Below, piece by piece: positions 61,720 through 64,000 of a stretch of DNA of 64,000 nucleotides. The notes under the pieces are model-generated. The model had not been told where the DNA came from. It saw nothing but the letters and a program-made list of their open reading frames with translations, and did no database searches. A program made the position numbers and the translations under genes. This stretch comes from a bacterium (GTDB taxonomy: Bacteria; Armatimonadota; Abditibacteriia; Abditibacteriales; Abditibacteriaceae), in assembly GCA_004172935.1 (NCBI GenBank), contig SDZD01000019.1, forward strand, positions 35,795 to 99,794, written 5' to 3'. Each line of letters starts with the position of its first letter. The stretch's first letter is position 1.

Positions 61720-61818
61720 GTCCTTTTATTTTAGCAAGCAGGTTTTGAGGAGTTGATTTTTATTGGTGAGAAGCGCCTTGTTGCGAGGGATTATGACAAG
61801 TGAGACAATTGGTACACG

Positions 61819-62397
61819 ATGCGAAAAAAGTTTCTCCTCCTTCTTTTTCTTCCTCTTTTGCTGTGTGGTACGTTGAGGGGCATTAAGCTCAGGCGAGATG
61901 CGATGCCAGAGGTGATTTTGGCGCGCTACCCTCAAAATAATACTTTTCGCCGAGTCGTTGCCGCTCATGTCGGGAAGGATGCCCGATTATCTGACCCGGC
62001 GGGGATGATCTCTTCTGCCGCTGTTGTCCCCCCAGTAATGCGAATGACTTCTTTTGCCGGTGGTTCTGTAGGAGCCATTCAGTGGTGCTGCGTCGATGCG
62101 AAAGGGAAGGGGAATCGTTTTCGGGAAGCGGTTTATGATGAGTCGAACTCTGGAGCCATACAGTTCTATTCTGGGGCATCACAGGCCTATTCCGATTTTC
62201 AACTGAGTCCGCAGCAAATGGGGAAGTTACGTTCATTATTAGAGCAGATGTCCTCGGATAACGCTCCAAAATCGCGTGGCGATTTATTTCTGGTGAGCTT
62301 TGAAAGCGGAGGGAGTTGGCAAACGCATATTTACGACAAACGGGCACTTCCCAATGTTGTCAAACAGGTTTTTCTTTTGACGGGGCAACCGGTTTAG
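61819..62397 (+). CDS. Exported protein of unknown function
   Basis: A 192-residue protein with a strong N-terminal signal sequence (KKFLLLLFLPLLLCGTLRG) and a globular remainder with a pair of Cys in AIQWCCVDAKG near residue 88. Patterns DFQLSPQQMGKLRSLLEQM and GDLFLVSFESGGSWQTHIYDKRALP near 130-180 suggest an alpha/beta domain comparable to small secreted proteins of unknown role. Not recognised. It overlaps nothing and is followed 29 bases later by a membrane protein gene, so the three small genes here may form an operon. Confidence 0.65.
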   Translation: MRKKFLLLLFLPLLLCGTLRGIKLRRDAMPEVILARYPQNNTFRRVVAAHVGKDARLSDPAGMISSAAVVPPVMRMTSFAGGSVGAIQWCCVDAKGKGNRFREAVYDESNSGAIQFYSGASQAYSDFQLSPQQMGKLRSLLEQMSSDNAPKSRGDLFLVSFESGGSWQTHIYDKRALPNVVKQVFLLTGQPV

Positions 62398-62426
62398 TTG
62401 TCCTTTGCTCTCGAACTCTCAATCTT

Positions 62427-62996
62427 ATGTCACTTCGTCCTCTCGCTTCCCTTATAGTGAAAATGTTGGGGCTTTATGCCGTTATTAATGCTCTGCCGAC
62501 TATTTCGGGGGTTGTTGCTCCACTGATTGTTGCACAAGGCACGCCAGCTCCCTTTAACGCGGCTCCTCTGTCGATGGCGGCGGCATTAGGGGGAGCGCTG
62601 CAAATGCTGTTTGGCATTGGGTTATGGGCATTCTCGGATGGAATCGCCCATTCGGCAGTTCCCGCCGAGGGTGAACTTCCTGTGCGTCGCAATGAAGGGT
62701 TAATGGAGATTGGATTCTCGGTGGTCGGGGTTTACCTGTTGGCTAATTGTGCAACTAATTTCGTGAGGTATGCGACAAACCGCTATCTGTTGAATCAAAA
62801 CGGTTTCGGGGCAGATAGGTATCTCGACACATACATCAGTTCTCACGCAGGATTGGGGGATGCTCTGTCAATCGGCGTTCAGGGAGTGTTAGGGCTAATT
62901 CTTGTGCTTTGCGCACGAGGGTTAGTGCGCGGCATGGCTACGCTTCGCAATGTGGGGCGCGATGAGGAGTTTCGGAACGAGGCGTCGGAGGTATGA
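62427..62996 (+). CDS. Small integral membrane protein
   Basis: A 189-residue protein with about four transmembrane segments (near residues 6-35, 48-70, 90-112 and 148-170) and little else; not assigned to a family. ATG 62427 is taken from the hydrophobic N-terminus; the frame is open further upstream into the previous gene. Its stop overlaps the start of the next gene by four bases (ATGA-type), indicating translational coupling with that Cys-rich protein. Confidence 0.7.
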   Translation: MSLRPLASLIVKMLGLYAVINALPTISGVVAPLIVAQGTPAPFNAAPLSMAAALGGALQMLFGIGLWAFSDGIAHSAVPAEGELPVRRNEGLMEIGFSVVGVYLLANCATNFVRYATNRYLLNQNGFGADRYLDTYISSHAGLGDALSIGVQGVLGLILVLCARGLVRGMATLRNVGRDEEFRNEASEV

Positions 62997-63541
62997 TTAT
63001 TATGGAGCCGAAAACTGATTTGCCTTGTGACTGCGGTTCGATTACTTTTGAGATGAGTGAACCGGATAGCGCGGTTTCGCTTGTCCATAATATGTTCGTT
63101 ATCAATGGGCATTGGTGCATGTATTTTTGCCCTTTTTGCGGGGGCAAGTTGCCTGATGACTCGAAGCCGATTTATGTTCCGTATGTGACCACCGAAGAGC
63201 GGGAGCGGCTGGAAGCATTGGTTAAGGGCATCGAAACACCGGAAGAGGTCATAGAGCGGCTAGGAAAGCCTGAATACGACGAGTTGATGCTGACTTACTT
63301 CAAGCAAGGCGAGCCGATGCCCTTCGTGTATAGTGGGTCGGCGGAAGAGCAAAGCGCGATTCAGGAGTCGGGGGAGTTCACGCTGGATGAGTCGGTGGTG
63401 CCGACGCGCAATATCGAGTTCTATGGGCTATCGAAGACGGCGAACCTTGAATTTTATTTCGAGGGCGGGCGTTTGACGATGTTCCGAATTATGTCGAAGG
63501 GGTTGCCGCCTCGTCATCTGGAAGAGGGTGAGGTGGTGTAG
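62993..63541 (+). CDS. Cys-rich zinc-binding protein of unknown function
   Basis: A 182-residue cytosolic protein. Four or five cysteines near the N-terminus (LPCDCGSITFEM and HWCMYFCPFCGGKLPDDSKP) look like a zinc ribbon, followed by an acidic domain containing EERERLEALVKGIETPEEVIERLGKPEYDE near 70. A family is not recognised. Translation is coupled to the preceding membrane protein. The last 53 bases overlap the convergent scpB gene on the other strand. Confidence 0.7.
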   Translation: MIIMEPKTDLPCDCGSITFEMSEPDSAVSLVHNMFVINGHWCMYFCPFCGGKLPDDSKPIYVPYVTTEERERLEALVKGIETPEEVIERLGKPEYDELMLTYFKQGEPMPFVYSGSAEEQSAIQESGEFTLDESVVPTRNIEFYGLSKTANLEFYFEGGRLTMFRIMSKGLPPRHLEEGEVV

Positions 63542-64000
63542 GCTCAGCTTCGGTTTCCGGTTCTGTGGGTTGCGAGAATTGGAGTCCGGCGCGATTGCGG
63601 TCACGGTCGAAGAGGTTCATGGTGGCGGGTGCCGATTCGCCCATCGCGGCGAACTCTTCGAGGTCAGGGAGATCATCGAGGGAGTTGAGGCCGAAAGCTT
63701 CGAGGAACTGGGGCGTGGTTTTGAACTCGAAGGGGCGACCGGGGGAGTCGCGGCGTCCGGCAGGCGCGACTAATTTGCGTTCGAGAAGCAGGTTGAGGGT
63801 GGCGCCCGATTCAACGCCACGCAGTTGCTCGATGTCGCCGCGCGTGGCGGGTTGGCGGTATGCGACGACAGCCAACACCTCGAAGGCGGCGCGAGAGAGT
63901 TTGGGGCGTTTCTCGTCGCGGAGGCGGCGAATGGCGGCGGCAAAGCCGGGTTTGGTGGCGAAGCTCCAACCGCCGCCGACTTCGACGATGCGTAGGGCAC
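63489..64000 (-). CDS. scpB: Segregation and condensation protein B (partial)
   Basis: Kleisin-associated winged-helix protein of the SMC-ScpAB condensin. About 170 codons are visible; the start lies beyond the right edge. Diagnostic pieces are ALRIVEVGGGWSFATKPGFA, AAFEVLAVVAYRQPATRGDIEQLRGVESGATLNLLLERKLVAPAGRRDSPGRPFEFKTT split over the second winged helix, and FLEAFGLNSLDDLPDLEEF at the end of the fold. A variable Pro/Glu tail (EPETEAEPTPPHPLPDDEA) follows. scpA would be expected just outside the window. Stop overlaps the convergent gene by 53 bases. Confidence 0.93.
   Translation of the reverse strand, partial: ALRIVEVGGGWSFATKPGFAAAIRRLRDEKRPKLSRAAFEVLAVVAYRQPATRGDIEQLRGVESGATLNLLLERKLVAPAGRRDSPGRPFEFKTTPQFLEAFGLNSLDDLPDLEEFAAMGESAPATMNLFDRDRNRAGLQFSQPTEPETEAEPTPPHPLPDDEAATPST

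Noticed and set aside
1..64000. CRISPR arrays, tRNA/rRNA genes, insertion sequences or integrases
   Set aside because: Looked for regular direct repeats, conserved tRNA ends and transposase motifs and saw none; a computed scan would be needed to be certain about tRNAs.

Overview
The window looks like chromosomal DNA from a member of the Armatimonadota or a close relative. The strongest hints are two DUF1559-type prepilins with the [17 protein letters not shown] start followed by [13 protein letters not shown], a RemA-like (DUF370) protein, a copper-amine-oxidase N-domain protein, several secreted glycosidases, and a composition that I judge by eye to be in the mid 50s % GC. This assignment is an inference; no rRNA or tRNA gene is visible to confirm it. 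I saw no transposase, integrase or CRISPR array. 

Layout. 1-5.4 kb (minus strand): a CpaF-type secretion ATPase cut by the left edge, with a duplicated N-terminal region, then a pncA-pncB NAD salvage pair. 5.7-14 kb: a lipoprotein-like FAD oxidoreductase, a DUF6348-like protein, an M42 peptidase, a GH53 galactanase, an NmrA-like reductase divergent from an HxlR regulator, and a PhyH dioxygenase divergent from an AraC regulator. 14-22.3 kb: a long minus-strand run (alpha-helical secreted protein, DUF1385, prfA, hypothetical, ruvX, YyaL/DUF255, hypothetical, Nudix); a 28-codon ORF resembling the start of rpmE sits where L31 would be expected. 22.5-25.3 kb (plus): the TIGR02587/TIGR02588 membrane pair, cysC and a PHP phosphoesterase. 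25.3-35.6 kb: M48 protease, small zinc-finger-like protein, prepilin, MTA-phosphorylase family enzyme, a protein with two copies of one domain joined by an Asn/Trp-rich linker, GH92, S1/P1 nuclease, second prepilin. 35.8-40.1 kb: a circularly permuted ATP-grasp / alpha-E / transglutaminase operon. 40.2-42.7 kb: a complete, AT-richer type II restriction-modification system (C5 methyltransferase, controller protein, SacI-like endonuclease) with a tandem C-box. 42.9-48.7 kb: an SDR, then FHA, pseudokinase-PP2C fusion and vWA genes, which look like one phospho-signalling module. 49-57.6 kb: a TPR/C39-like protein, topoisomerase IB, a membrane protein with two Clp_N domains, MarR/azoreductase, a lipoprotein and uvrC. 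58-64 kb: GH43, an atypical response regulator, RemA-like protein, a 33-residue basic protein, YjbQ, three small hypotheticals and the C-terminal part of scpB cut by the right edge. 

The least explained item is a pair of related intergenic sequences of about 370 bp (48756-49122 and 57625-58010) in opposite orientations, sharing several identical blocks and hairpins. The best candidate for a less-described protein system is the FHA / pseudokinase-PP2C / vWA cluster, followed by the ATP-grasp operon with its unrecognised upstream gene.
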